Origin: JANLQX01 sp031368215 | GTDB taxonomy: Bacteria; Actinomycetota; Acidimicrobiia; Acidimicrobiales; JANYDT01 | NCBI GenBank assembly: GCA_031368215.1 | Contig: JANLRD010000171.1 | Coordinates: forward strand, 1-64,000 | Direction: 5' to 3' | Length of the DNA stretch: 64,000 nt | Shown: piece by piece, positions 7,112-16,293 of the stretch | Numbering within the stretch: the first letter of the stretch is position 1 | How the letters are laid out: each line of letters starts with the position of its first letter | Notes under the pieces: model-generated | Told to the model about the DNA's origin: nothing | The model's input: only the letters and a program-made list of their open reading frames with translations | Database searches by the model: none | Program-made: the position numbers and the translations under genes

Positions 7112-8000
7112 TCACGCGTTGAACCGCTTCTCCAATTCGTTGATCTCGAGCAGGCCGATGAAGTCGGTGAACTCGGCGAACGCCATCAGCTCGTGGGCGA
7201 TCGCCGCAGCAGGGATACCGGCTGTCTTGATCTGCGCCAGGGCGTGGCGCATCACACCGGTCGCCGCGAGCAGCGTCGAGATCGGGCAGATGATGAGCTT
7301 GAAGCCCAGCGCGGCAATGCGGTCGTAGGTCAGCGGCGGAGTCTTTCCGCCCTCCGCCCAGTTGAAGACCAACGGATAATCACGAAGAACTTCACAGACG
7401 GTCTCGATCTCACGTTCTCCCTCGAGCGCTTGGACGAAGAGCGCGTCAGCGACAGCACCGGCGAAGCGCCTCGCCCGGTCGATCGCCGCATCGAGGCCAT
7501 GGACGGCACGAGCGTCGGTGCGGGCGATGATGACGGTGTCGGGATTCGATCGAGCAGCTACGGCGGCCTTGATCTTTGCCGCGGCCTCGTCCCGGGATCA
7601 CCTGCTTGTTATTCATGCGGCCAAACTTCTTCGGTGTGACCTGATCTTCGAGATGAAAGCCGGCTGCGCCTGCTTGCTCCCAGAGCTGCACCGTTCGGAT
7701 CACGTTCATCTGGTTGCCGTATCCGGTGTCGGCATCCGCGATGACCGGGAGCGACGTGGCGGCGACGATGCGGCGGATATTGTCGAGCATCTCGCCTTCG
7801 TTGGCCAAGCCAACATCGGGCCGGCCGAGCAGCGACGCCGATGTCCCGAAACCGGTCACGTAATCGACGTCGAACCCGGCCTCTTCGATGAGTCGCGCCC
7901 CCAGTGCGTCGTAGCAACCCGGTGCGGTGAGCGGTTCGGGGCGGGCGCGCGGCTCCCGAAGTCGGGCTGCTCGGTCGCCCGGTCGGGCCAGGAAAGTCAT
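7112..8000 (-). pseudogene. PEP-mutase/isocitrate-lyase superfamily gene broken by a frameshift
   Basis: The first frame (start near 8000) encodes LTAPGCYDALGARLIEEAGF, VTGFGTSASLLGRPDVGL, PVIADADTGYGN and a DQVTPKKFGRMNNK segment: the TIM barrel of the 2-methylisocitrate-lyase/oxaloacetate-hydrolase/PEP-mutase group with its metal-binding DAD. Near 7592 the frame changes. The continuation (DEAAAKIKAA, VIIARTDARAVHGLD, LVFNWAEGGKTPP, ending NELEKRFNA) is read in the neighbouring frame to the stop at 7112. A two-base loss in a CG-rich run after VIP restores the usual IP-x-x-E spacing. The active-site segment, normally KxCGH in lyases, is KKFGR here, so activity was probably already diverged. 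A duplicate of the end lies at 5756-5852. Confidence 0.82.
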
Positions 8001-8151
8001 GGCGCCGATTCTCGCAAACTCAGCCCTTGCGGCATCGGGGAACACGGGTGAACAGCAACGAGCTCCTTCGGCGACATCCAAGCCAACCACACACGTCGGC
8101 GTGTTTTGTCGGTCGTTCGCCATCGCCTGAGGATCCAAGTACGTTTCGTGC

Positions 8152-8670
8152 ATGAGGTCCTCTCGACAGTTCGCGATAGCGGTGATGTCCTTCTCTGCGG
8201 TCGTTGTTCCGATGCGAACCGCGTCCGCTGCTTCGAACATCCCGTCGACGTGCCAGCTCGATGCGACCGCGGTGCAGAGAGTCCTCGGTGTCAGCGACCT
8301 CAACAAGTACGCCGGGCCCGAGGTCCTGGCCGGCGGGACGTGCTCGTGGAGAAGCGACCGACCCCAACTGCTTTCTGCGCGTTCTCTCCGTCCGCCAGCA
8401 TGCGACGAGAACCTCACGGCCGTTACGGCTTTGCTGGCGCGGGCGAAACCGTTCGATCGCGCTCCGAAGGCTCTTGGTGGGACGGCATTCTTCGCCCATA
8501 CCGATCTCGGACCGGGAGCAGCCATCGCCATCGAGCGTGTCTACGTGCCGCGTGGCGCCAAAGGCTGGGTCGAGGTCACGCTTTCCGGCCGACTCGGCCC
8601 CGATGGCTCGCGAGGACTCGTCGTTATTGCCGCCCAGGCTGTTCCCGGGCTCACGACGCTACCTGCGTGA
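8152..8670 (+). CDS. Secreted hypothetical protein, copy B, with a compensated double frameshift
   Basis: The 172 residues parallel the protein at 1348-1863: signal peptide MRSSRQFAIAVMSF, STCQLDA, VLGVSDLNKYAGPE, CSW, and the C-terminal TLSGRLGPDGSRG. Between CSW and the LTAV block the protein reads SDRPQLLSARSLRPPACDEN, which has no match in copy A. The underlying DNA is still similar: one extra base after TGGAGAA, and four fewer bases about 70 bp later, shift and then restore the frame. The reading frame thus survived with about two dozen substituted residues. The gene is divergent from the broken PEP-mutase-like gene, and its 3' end overlaps the convergent aldehyde dehydrogenase by 12 bp. 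Confidence 0.78.
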   Translation: MRSSRQFAIAVMSFSAVVVPMRTASAASNIPSTCQLDATAVQRVLGVSDLNKYAGPEVLAGGTCSWRSDRPQLLSARSLRPPACDENLTAVTALLARAKPFDRAPKALGGTAFFAHTDLGPGAAIAIERVYVPRGAKGWVEVTLSGRLGPDGSRGLVVIAAQAVPGLTTLPA

Positions 8671-10101
8671 GCGAACTTTGGATCGAAGCTTGGCGACGGC
8701 GTCGCGCGGGTCGGTGAGCAGGAGAGCTCGGCGGACAACCTTCTCTTTGTTCGCCGTATACGGTGGGTAGAGAATCGGGGGGTCGAGGCGTGTCGAGCGG
8801 GTGTAGACAGAGCGCTGATGGCTGAAGGTGTCGAACCCGAATCGTCCATGGTAGGCGCCCATACCACTCTCACCGACGCCGCCAAATGGCAGATGAGGGG
8901 TACTGATGTGCATGATCGTGCCGTTCACACATACGCCACCGCTGGAGGTCCCGTCGACAACACGACGGTTCTCGGCATCGTCCTCGCTGAATGAATAGAG
9001 GGCGAGGGGCTTGTCGTCGGCGTTGACGAAAGCAATTGCGGCATCAAGGGAGTCGACGGCGATCACGGGCAAGATCGGGCCGAAGATCTCTTCCTCCATG
9101 ATCGGGTCTGCGCGGGTGACCTCGGTGAGCACGGTTGGAGCGATGAACCGGGTATCGGGGTCGGTTTCTCCACCAACGGCGACCGTGCCGGAGTGGATGA
9201 GTTTCTCCAGGCGGTGAAAGTGTGGTCCGTTCACGATGCGGGCGAAATCAGCGCTCTTCTGCGGATCAGCGCCGTAAAAGTCGGTGAGCGACTTTCCAAG
9301 CGCGCGTACGAACTCGTCGTGGACCGAACGTTCCACGAGCACGTAGTCCGGAGCGATGCAGGTCTGACCGGCATTGAGAAACTTGCCCCACGCGATCCGA
9401 CGCGCCGCCACATCAAGCTTGGCGTTCCGGCTGACGATTGCTGGACTCTTTCCGCCGAGCTCGAGGGTGACCGGAGTGAGGTGCTCGGCGGCGGCCCGCA
9501 AGACGATGCGGCCAACGCGCCCGTTGCCGGTATAGAAGATGTGGTCGAAGCGCTGCGCCAGAAGTTCAGTCGTTTCGGCAACTCCACCCTGGACGATGCC
9601 GATTGCCGGGTCTGCCAGTTCCGCGAAGATTTTCGCTGTCACCTCACTGGTGCACGGTGCCAATTCGCTGGGCTTGCCGATCACGGCGTTTCCCGCCGAG
9701 ATCGCCGCGACCATGGGAAGGACCAGGAGTTGGAATGGGTAGTTCCATGGTGCAATCACGCACGCTACGCCGAGAGGTTCTCGGACAATCTCCGACGAGC
9801 CCGGTTGGAAGGCGATGGGCGTCGGCACCTTCTCCGGACGTGCCCATGCGTTGAGATTGGCCAGCACGTGATCGATGTCCGAAAGCACAAAGCCGATCTC
9901 GGCCGCCCACGCCTCCAGGCGAGGCTTTCCGAAGTCGGCGGCGAGCGCATCGAGCAACACCGACTCATGCGACACCGTGAGCTCCCGCAATCGGCCAAGT
10001 GCTGCACGCCTCCATGCAAGCGGGCGAGTACGTGCGGTCCTGTAGGACTGACGCGCGGTGTCAACAATGCCAGCGATATCGGCGACGGGCGTTGCGTTCA
10101 T
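8659..10101 (-). CDS. Aldehyde dehydrogenase, class 3-like (ALDH superfamily)
   Basis: The 480-residue protein has the catalytic Glu at about residue 214 (VTLELGGKSP), the nucleophilic Cys at about 248 (NAGQTCIAPDY), the NAD-fold IAPWNYP near 117, and IFGPILPV later. The short N-terminus and GQTCIAPDYV place it with class 3/fatty-aldehyde dehydrogenases (about 450-500 aa), which oxidise medium- and long-chain or aromatic aldehydes to acids using NAD(P)+. Its start overlaps the stop of the upstream 2OG oxygenase (ATGA). An oxygenase that could generate an aldehyde by hydroxylation/dealkylation and a dehydrogenase that removes it make functional sense together. Confidence 0.93.
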   Translation of the reverse strand: MNATPVADIAGIVDTARQSYRTARTRPLAWRRAALGRLRELTVSHESVLLDALAADFGKPRLEAWAAEIGFVLSDIDHVLANLNAWARPEKVPTPIAFQPGSSEIVREPLGVACVIAPWNYPFQLLVLPMVAAISAGNAVIGKPSELAPCTSEVTAKIFAELADPAIGIVQGGVAETTELLAQRFDHIFYTGNGRVGRIVLRAAAEHLTPVTLELGGKSPAIVSRNAKLDVAARRIAWGKFLNAGQTCIAPDYVLVERSVHDEFVRALGKSLTDFYGADPQKSADFARIVNGPHFHRLEKLIHSGTVAVGGETDPDTRFIAPTVLTEVTRADPIMEEEIFGPILPVIAVDSLDAAIAFVNADDKPLALYSFSEDDAENRRVVDGTSSGGVCVNGTIMHISTPHLPFGGVGESGMGAYHGRFGFDTFSHQRSVYTRSTRLDPPILYPPYTANKEKVVRRALLLTDPRDAVAKLRSKVRSRR

Positions 10102-11069
10102 AGTTGATCTCCAGTTGAGGAAACGGGTGCGAGGCGAAAATCGGAGATCTGCGCATCGGGGGCACCCGCGTCGGCGTAGTTGTCCGCGCCACGCGCGCTG
10201 ATGAACTGACGGAATGCGAAGGGACGATACCGGGGTCCTTCCGGCGCCATCTCGGCGATCGGTTCGATGATCGCCTCACGATCCGGATTGAAGAAGTAGG
10301 GGATGCTGATACGCGTACGGACGGTCATGGGGAGAACGCGGTGCACGGCTGCCCGGTAGCGGTCGTTGGTCCATACCTGCATGCAGTCGGCCAGGTTCAC
10401 GACGATCGTTCCCGGGCGCGGTTCGACGTCGATCCAGCCGTGCTCACCGGACTCCGCCTGGAGACCCCCGACATCGTCTTGGATCAAGAGCGTGAGCAGT
10501 CCGAGGTCGGTGTGATGTCCGAGCGCCACATCACCGAGCTCGACCAGACCAGCACGCTCGTCCTCGGGCACCGGATCGTCGAGCGTGTAGTGGTTGAGCC
10601 GCATGTTGCTCGTGCGGCGATCACCCCGATGCGCCGCAGCGGTCGCTTCCTTCAGCCCGAGCGCGGCGAAGACGAGTTCGGCGGTTCGTGCCGCGAGATC
10701 GCTGCACGCGTCGTAGTGCGCAGCCATTGCCTCGCGGAATCCGTCGACACCGTCGGGCCAGCGGTTGTAATGACTGGCCAAACTTTGCGTCGGATCGACG
10801 AAGTCGAAGACCTCCTTGTGATCGCGTCGACGCTTGGTCAGCTCACGTTCGTTGTAGCCCAAGGGATTGGCCGCGTCACGACGAATAGCACCCTTCACCG
10901 CACGATCGGCGCCGAAGAACCGCTTCGACGCTTCGAAGGTCTCGGCGATGATCGGGTCGAGGCCGTGGCCGTCGAGAAGGAAGAACCCGTGGTCCCGGCA
11001 TGCCCGGTCGAGATCGGCGAGCGAGGTGGCTCCGGGGTTGTCGATGCTCACGACGGGCACGAGGTCCAT
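10098..11069 (-). CDS. 2-oxoglutarate/Fe(II)-dependent oxygenase, isopenicillin N synthase type
   Basis: The protein has 323 residues. Iron ligands are H186 and D188 (GHHTDLGLLT) and H243 (AAVHRVLP); R253-x-S255 (TRISIPYF) would bind 2-oxoglutarate. The N-terminal GFFLLDGHGL and the NMRLNHY segments fit the IPNS-like family. It is only distantly similar to the oxygenase at 102-1100. It lies between an SDR gene (47 bp upstream) and the aldehyde dehydrogenase (ATGA overlap), all minus strand, forming an SDR-oxygenase-ALDH operon. The likely chain is oxidation of an alkyl or alcohol group and onward to an acid; the substrate is unknown. Confidence 0.92.
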   Translation of the reverse strand: MDLVPVVSIDNPGATSLADLDRACRDHGFFLLDGHGLDPIIAETFEASKRFFGADRAVKGAIRRDAANPLGYNERELTKRRRDHKEVFDFVDPTQSLASHYNRWPDGVDGFREAMAAHYDACSDLAARTAELVFAALGLKEATAAAHRGDRRTSNMRLNHYTLDDPVPEDERAGLVELGDVALGHHTDLGLLTLLIQDDVGGLQAESGEHGWIDVEPRPGTIVVNLADCMQVWTNDRYRAAVHRVLPMTVRTRISIPYFFNPDREAIIEPIAEMAPEGPRYRPFAFRQFISARGADNYADAGAPDAQISDFRLAPVSSTGDQL

Positions 11070-11115
11070 GTGCGCAGAACCTAGTGGCGTCCCGGCGAAC
11101 CGGCGAGTCGTCGCT

Positions 11116-11916
11116 TCAGGGAGTCACGGCGTCGGCGGCACCACCGTCGATGCGGTAGTTGGCTCCGGTGATCGACGATGAGCGCTCGCTGGCGAGGAAC
11201 GCCACGAGATGCCCGACGTCTTCGGGCTCGGGGACGCGACGGGTTGGGAGGTCCATGAACTCCTCGAACACCAGCGTCTGCACCGACGCCCAATCGGTGG
11301 GCCGCCCGAGCTTCTCTGCTCGCTTGGTGAAGCGCTCTCGGACCTCGTCCGTCGCAATGATGCCCGGGCTCACCAGATTGACGGTGATACCGGTGCCGGC
11401 AAGCTCCTTGGCCAATGAGGTGGTGATTGCCGGGAGCGCTCCTTTGGCGGCGTAGTACTGCGGCTGACGCGTGCCCGGACGCAGCGTCCCTACGGTTCCG
11501 ACGAGGATGACCCGTCCCCACTGCCGTTCACGCATCGTTGGTACGCATCGACGTACGAGACGAATCGCTGAGAGGACGTTCTTGTTGTACGACTCGAACC
11601 ACGCCGTCTCATCATTCGATTCACCGAACCACGAACCACCCTCGGCCACGCCGTAGTTGGCCACCAGCACATCGATCGGCCCGACCGCGGCAGCGAGCGC
11701 GTCGGCCCCGTCGTCGGTCAGCAGGTCCCCTGCGACGGCGCGGGCGTGGCCTCCGGCGGTACGGATCTCGTCCGCGACTGTCTTGGCGGGGGCGAGATCG
11801 AACCCGTGGACGATGACGTTTGCACGCTCGGCAGCAAGAACGCGGGCGATGCCCCGGCCGGTACCGCGGTGCGACGCGGTGACCAACACCGTCTTGCCGG
11901 CAAGTCCGAAATCCAT
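11116..11916 (-). CDS. Short-chain dehydrogenase/reductase (SDR)
   Basis: The 266 residues include the Rossmann cofactor loop TASHRGTGRGIA (a TGxxxGxG-type motif), NYGVAEGG in place of the NNAG motif, the YYAAKGAL active-site Tyr and Lys, and a C-terminal ITGANYRIDGGA. The residue before the Tyr that is normally a catalytic Ser is not Ser: the strand reads LVGTVGT, so Thr would have to serve. SDRs of this classical length use NAD(P)H to interconvert alcohols and ketones. It is the first gene of the SDR-oxygenase-ALDH unit and lies 10 bp from the end of the SARP regulator gene, which may control it. Confidence 0.88.
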   Translation of the reverse strand: MDFGLAGKTVLVTASHRGTGRGIARVLAAERANVIVHGFDLAPAKTVADEIRTAGGHARAVAGDLLTDDGADALAAAVGPIDVLVANYGVAEGGSWFGESNDETAWFESYNKNVLSAIRLVRRCVPTMRERQWGRVILVGTVGTLRPGTRQPQYYAAKGALPAITTSLAKELAGTGITVNLVSPGIIATDEVRERFTKRAEKLGRPTDWASVQTLVFEEFMDLPTRRVPEPEDVGHLVAFLASERSSSITGANYRIDGGAADAVTP

Positions 11917-11926
11917 TCGGCGGACT

Positions 11927-14900
11927 CTACGAGGTGGCCGATGGGCCGACCGCGAATTGACGACCCGTCATCTGCGCCCTGTCCCCGCGATCCGGGCGCT
12001 CCATCGGATGAAGGCCCATACGCTGCGCGAGTTGATCGGCTTCAGCCCGAGCGGTAATCGCGTCCTCACCATTCGTCGACATTCGAGCGACAAGATCGAG
12101 GGCGAGTACCTGCTGATGGTTGTCGCGGGCCTCCACCGTCGAGGCGATCGCAAGTTCGAGGAGCCGCCGTCCGCCGGCATCACCCTCGTCGAGGGCGAGC
12201 GCAACGACCTGGATCTGCAATGCTGCCGGAAGGTGGGCCGCATCGGACCAGGACACGCGAGGATGGAATCGCTCGAGCGCACCGCGAGCGGCGACGACAT
12301 CTCTCGCCGAGCGATGAAGCGCCACGAGGTCAGCGAGCGAGTTGTCAGCCGAGGCGGCGTCGCCGAGTTGCTGGCTCGTCACCATGCTGCTTTCCAAAGA
12401 ATCGACTGCGAGCTCGGTCTGTCCGAGTAACCAATGGGTGCGTCCCAGGAGACGCAGTGTTCCGACCTCCTCGGCCACGAAGCCGATGCTGCGCTCCGCA
12501 GCAAGGGACTTCTGCAAACTTTCCAGCGCAGCTGCAAAGCCTCCGTTCCGCAGCTCCACGAGCGCGAGGTTGCGATGGGCGAGCCGATAGACAAAGGGGT
12601 CGTTGTGGTCACGAAGGAGGTCGAGGGCCTCGCGGATCAGCTGCCCCTGCGCCTCATGGTCGCCGACGTACCCAGCGGCGAGCGCGAGGTTATGAACGGC
12701 AATGCCTTCGGCCCGGGTGTCGCCCAGGGCGGACAGCTCCTCACGAGCCTTGCGAATCAGGGCAACGCCGTCGTTGATCCGACCGGCATAGGTGAACACC
12801 TGCCCGACGATCGAACGGGTGAGGGCGACAACGTGCGGATCGCTCCCTTCCACCGACGCAAGTGCCCAGGATGCGATAGGCACCGATTCTTCATGACGGC
12901 CGACACGGGCAAGTAGCACCGCTTGGCGGGCACCGATCTGCGCCCGTAGGTCGAGAGCCGCATCGCCAGCAGCGGCCAGGGCACGGCCGAGTCGGGCTGC
13001 CGCGATCGAGTTGTCGCCGGTGATCAGCCAACCGAGAAACAGATCGTTGGACAGGGCAAGTGCCGCGTCTGGATCGTCGACGACCAGCCAGTCGAAGACA
13101 AGGTCGACAACGGCGCGCTCGTCGCGCAGCTTCGCCAACCATCCGGCCTGGTTCGAGGTGCGCAAGCCCTGTGCACACTGCTTCGCCATGATCGCTACCC
13201 ACGTTGCGAGAGCGGAGCTGATGCTCGCCGTGCGGCCGGCTTGCTCGGCACGATCGTTCGCGAAGACGCGGACACTGTTCAGCACGCGATAGCGCGACGC
13301 CCGTCGGCTCCGGTCGGTGACGACGAACGAGCGATCCGCGAGCTGGGTGAGCAGATCGACAATCTCGTCGACGGCTACTCCAACCGCGGGCGCAACGACT
13401 TCAAGAGCTTCGAGGGTCGCCCCTTCAGGGAACGCGGCCACGATCTGCAGGAGCAACTGCGTGTCGGGGAACAGCAGCTCATAGCTCCAGCCGATGGCAT
13501 TGGCCAGTGTCGAGTGCCTTCGGGAACGGCGGGTGCTCCGATCGGCGAGGAGGTCGAACCGGTCATGAAGACGTTCGGCAATCTCGTTCACGCTCAGCAC
13601 CCCGCAACGTCGTGAAGCCAACTCGATGGCCAGTGGGAGATCGTCGAGCTCGGCACAGATCTCGTCGGCGGAACGGAGCGTGTCGGCGTCGAACACAATG
13701 CGCGGGTTCATCTCGGCAACCCGGAGGACAAACAGCTCCAACGCGCCGGCCCGAGGAAGGGGCTGCAGGGGCCAAATCATCTCACCGGGGACTCCGAGGG
13801 GGCGTTGGCTGGTTGCCAAGACGGTGAGTGAAGGGCAGTTTTCGAGCAACGCCCGGATGACGGACGCCGGACCGTCACCGAGGTGTTCGCAGTTGTCCAC
13901 CACCAGCAACATGTCGGCGCCTCGCAACCGCTCGCACAGACCGGCGATCGGCCGGTCGAGGGGTGCGCCGAGCGTTGCCGCGATCGCTTCAGCGACCTGA
14001 TCGGAGTGCAGCGTCGGCTCGAGGGGTACGAACCAGACACCGTGTGTCCGCTTCATCCGGCTGGCGAGTTCGACGGCAAAATGCGTCTTGCCGACTCCCG
14101 CCGGTCCGGTGACGGTCACGAGTTGGTGGCGAGCCAACATCGTCTGGACCGCTTCTCCGTCAGCATCTCGGTGGACCAGACGCGAGGTCGGCTGGTACAC
14201 GTTCCCGAAGGTCGCAACCGAGGCAGGGTCCTCCACAGTTGGCAGCATCGAAATCGGACTGCTCCCGAGGAGCGATGAGTCCTGACGGAGCACACCGGCT
14301 TCGAGTTCCTGCAGACGCGGGCCCGGATCCACGCCCAACTCGTCCACCAGCCGACCGCGGATGCGGCGGTAGGCGCCAAGCGCGTCTGCCTGTCGGCCCA
14401 ACGCGGCATAGGCCCGCATCAGCAGTTCATACAGCGGTTCGCGCAACGGATGCTGTGCAGCGAGTTCTTCGAGCTCGGGCAGATGCTCGAGGACGTGGCC
14501 TGCGGTCAGCTCGAGCCGCAGCACGTCCTCCGTCGCACCGAGGCGGAGCTCGTCCCAACGCGCCGCCGCGCCAAGCGTGAAGGGCGCGTCACCGAGGCCG
14601 CCGAAGGGGGATCCGCGCCATCGGCTGAGCGCGTCGGCGAAGACCTTCGCCGCCCCTCGCTGGTCGACGTCGGAGGTTCGGCGGGCGGCGGCGATGAGCC
14701 CCTCGACGGCCAACGCGTCGACGCCGGCCGGATCGATGTCCAGGACGTAACCCGGGCGTGTGGCACGAACGGCATCGCGGCCAAGCACCTGCCGAAGTTG
14801 GGACACTCGCACTTGCAGAGCGTTGAGCGCGTTCGCCGGAGCCGCGGCGCCCCAGACGTCGTCGATGAGCTGATCCACGGCAACGACGCTTCCAGCGTCC

Positions 14901-15022
14901 AGCGCGAGGCGTGCGAGGACCGCTCGCGTCCGCACTCCCGGTACATCGACAGCGTTTCCGCGAACCCGGACTTCGAGCGGGCCAAGAAGGTTCACCTCGA
15001 TCAGCTGAGGTGCAATCTCCAC
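11927..15022 (-). CDS. AfsR/SARP-family regulator: winged helix, BTAD, NB-ARC, TPR
   Basis: The 1031-residue protein begins with an OmpR-like winged helix (about residues 8-95, LGPLEVRVRGNAVDVPGVRT) and a bacterial transcriptional activation domain (about 100-245). An NB-ARC ATPase follows, with Walker A GPAGVGKTH near 310, Walker B MLLVVDNCEHL and GLPLAIELA-type motifs. The rest is an alpha-helical TPR-like repeat region. Such STAND regulators activate secondary-metabolite or stress genes after ATP-driven oligomerisation. No ligand can be inferred. It is transcribed toward the SDR-oxygenase-ALDH genes with only a 10-bp gap and may be co-transcribed with or control them. The length is normal for the AfsR type. 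Confidence 0.95.
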   Translation of the reverse strand: MEIAPQLIEVNLLGPLEVRVRGNAVDVPGVRTRAVLARLALDAGSVVAVDQLIDDVWGAAAPANALNALQVRVSQLRQVLGRDAVRATRPGYVLDIDPAGVDALAVEGLIAAARRTSDVDQRGAAKVFADALSRWRGSPFGGLGDAPFTLGAAARWDELRLGATEDVLRLELTAGHVLEHLPELEELAAQHPLREPLYELLMRAYAALGRQADALGAYRRIRGRLVDELGVDPGPRLQELEAGVLRQDSSLLGSSPISMLPTVEDPASVATFGNVYQPTSRLVHRDADGEAVQTMLARHQLVTVTGPAGVGKTHFAVELASRMKRTHGVWFVPLEPTLHSDQVAEAIAATLGAPLDRPIAGLCERLRGADMLLVVDNCEHLGDGPASVIRALLENCPSLTVLATSQRPLGVPGEMIWPLQPLPRAGALELFVLRVAEMNPRIVFDADTLRSADEICAELDDLPLAIELASRRCGVLSVNEIAERLHDRFDLLADRSTRRSRRHSTLANAIGWSYELLFPDTQLLLQIVAAFPEGATLEALEVVAPAVGVAVDEIVDLLTQLADRSFVVTDRSRRASRYRVLNSVRVFANDRAEQAGRTASISSALATWVAIMAKQCAQGLRTSNQAGWLAKLRDERAVVDLVFDWLVVDDPDAALALSNDLFLGWLITGDNSIAAARLGRALAAAGDAALDLRAQIGARQAVLLARVGRHEESVPIASWALASVEGSDPHVVALTRSIVGQVFTYAGRINDGVALIRKAREELSALGDTRAEGIAVHNLALAAGYVGDHEAQGQLIREALDLLRDHNDPFVYRLAHRNLALVELRNGGFAAALESLQKSLAAERSIGFVAEEVGTLRLLGRTHWLLGQTELAVDSLESSMVTSQQLGDAASADNSLADLVALHRSARDVVAARGALERFHPRVSWSDAAHLPAALQIQVVALALDEGDAGGRRLLELAIASTVEARDNHQQVLALDLVARMSTNGEDAITARAEADQLAQRMGLHPMERPDRGDRAQMTGRQFAVGPSATS

Positions 15023-15073
15023 CCGTCAGACCCTAGTCAGGGGATCGTCAGTATCGATCGTCAGGATGCGTCC

Positions 15074-15400
15074 ATGTCCGATCAGCCCCTTCTCGTCGCC
15101 GCGGCGATCGCTCGCCTCGTCGGCGAAGACCCGTTGGCTCCGGTCATCCTTGCCGCGGCCGTCGCGGACTATCCGGGCTCATTCGATGCCACCGCAGCAT
15201 TGGCCCTTGTCAGCGAGGAGTTCGACGATGTCGTTGCAGTGGCTCGACGTTTGGCGACGGGGCGGCGTCAACGCCAACACGTGGCAATCATCGAATGCTC
15301 GCTGCGTCGGGAAGTCGATCGTGCACACCTTCTGTCTCGCGAGCATCTCGCCGAGTTCCCCGACGACGTGATCGTGAGCTGGCTCGCCGCGAAGCGATGA
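15074..15400 (+). CDS. Small hypothetical protein divergent from the SARP regulator
   Basis: A 108-residue acidic, helical protein starts at ATG 15074, only 51 bp from the divergent SARP start. It reads MSDQPLLVAAAIARLVGEDP, then Ala-rich helices, and ends with a His/Arg segment containing AHLLSREHLAEFPDDVIVSW. That last block resembles the second half of a TPR-type helical hairpin. I do not recognise a family. Codon use and the long open frame favour a real gene, possibly encoding a partner or target of the regulator. Confidence 0.55.
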   Translation: MSDQPLLVAAAIARLVGEDPLAPVILAAAVADYPGSFDATAALALVSEEFDDVVAVARRLATGRRQRQHVAIIECSLRREVDRAHLLSREHLAEFPDDVIVSWLAAKR

Positions 15401-15457
15401 CCTTGCTGGCCGGTCACTCGCCGAGCGGGCGGCGGGGCGCACCGGCCCCGCCGTCGG

Positions 15458-16060
15458 TCAACCCGCCATCAGGGACTGGATCTCTGCATGGTGCTCGAGG
15501 CGACGAAGCGCACGACGAACCCGGGACTTGGCGGTACCTTCCGGTGTACCAGTGGCGACGGCGACCTCGCGGAGGGTGTGCCCTCGGAAGTACGCGAGCT
15601 CGATGGCGGCGAACTCGGCCGGTGGAAGCGTCTGGAGTGCGGTTCGCAACGATTCGTTGGTCCGCGTGCTCGTCTCGCTCGCAACGAGTGCTTCGGCGAA
15701 GTCCGGCACGACCGTCTCGCATCCCACCGTCTGCCAACCGCTCGCCGCTCGCACCTGACGTCGGCGGCGGCTCTCTTCCTGGCGCACGTGGTCGACGGCT
15801 CGGCGTCGCGCCAAGGTCACCAGGAAGGGGCGGAGGCCCCCTCGCGCATGATCGACGATCGCCGCGTTGCGCCAGAGGTGCACGAAGACCTCCTGTGTGA
15901 CATCCTCTGCCGCTTGTGGATCGATCACGATTCGACGTGCAGCGGCGAAGACGAGGTTCGCGTAGCGCTCGTACGCCGCGGCCAGAGCGCTTTCATCATT
16001 TCGGCAGAGGCGCTCGGTGAGGCTCGGGTCGTCTTCGGCAAACGTCACGGCGGAGGTCAT
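15458..16060 (-). CDS. ECF-type RNA polymerase sigma factor
   Basis: Starting at ATG 16060, preceded by GGTGGAG, the protein has 200 residues. Sigma region 2 is seen in LAAAYERYANLVFAAARRIV with DPQAAEDVTQEVFVHLWRN. Region 4 is seen in LRTALQTLPPAEFAAIELAY, TLREVAVATGTPEGTAKSR and VRRALRRLEHH. The long variable linker between them is Arg-rich. These proteins direct RNA polymerase to stress or envelope promoters. No anti-sigma factor gene is adjacent. The longer reading with a GTG upstream adds an unsupported Arg-rich extension. Confidence 0.93.
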   Translation of the reverse strand: MTSAVTFAEDDPSLTERLCRNDESALAAAYERYANLVFAAARRIVIDPQAAEDVTQEVFVHLWRNAAIVDHARGGLRPFLVTLARRRAVDHVRQEESRRRRQVRAASGWQTVGCETVVPDFAEALVASETSTRTNESLRTALQTLPPAEFAAIELAYFRGHTLREVAVATGTPEGTAKSRVRRALRRLEHHAEIQSLMAG

Positions 16061-16293
16061 GACTCCACCGTGCCGACGGGCGTTGACAGACGACTGTCGG
16101 GTGACTGTCCGATTGCTGACGGCCACACCTGAAGGTGTTCAGGGACGGTTCAGCACCGGACCAAGGTCGTCGGAGACGGAGTGGAGTCATGACCGCGCGA
16201 ACAGGTGCGCGTGGGAGTCATGACCACTGGAGACGCACCGACCGGTGATCGTGCGTTCGAAGGCTGCATCGGTTCGGACGTCCGGGTACCGAT

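Noticed and set aside
8659..8670. Overlap of the secreted protein and aldehyde dehydrogenase genes as evidence against one of them
   Set aside because: Both have strong independent support; short convergent overlaps are common in compact genomes.
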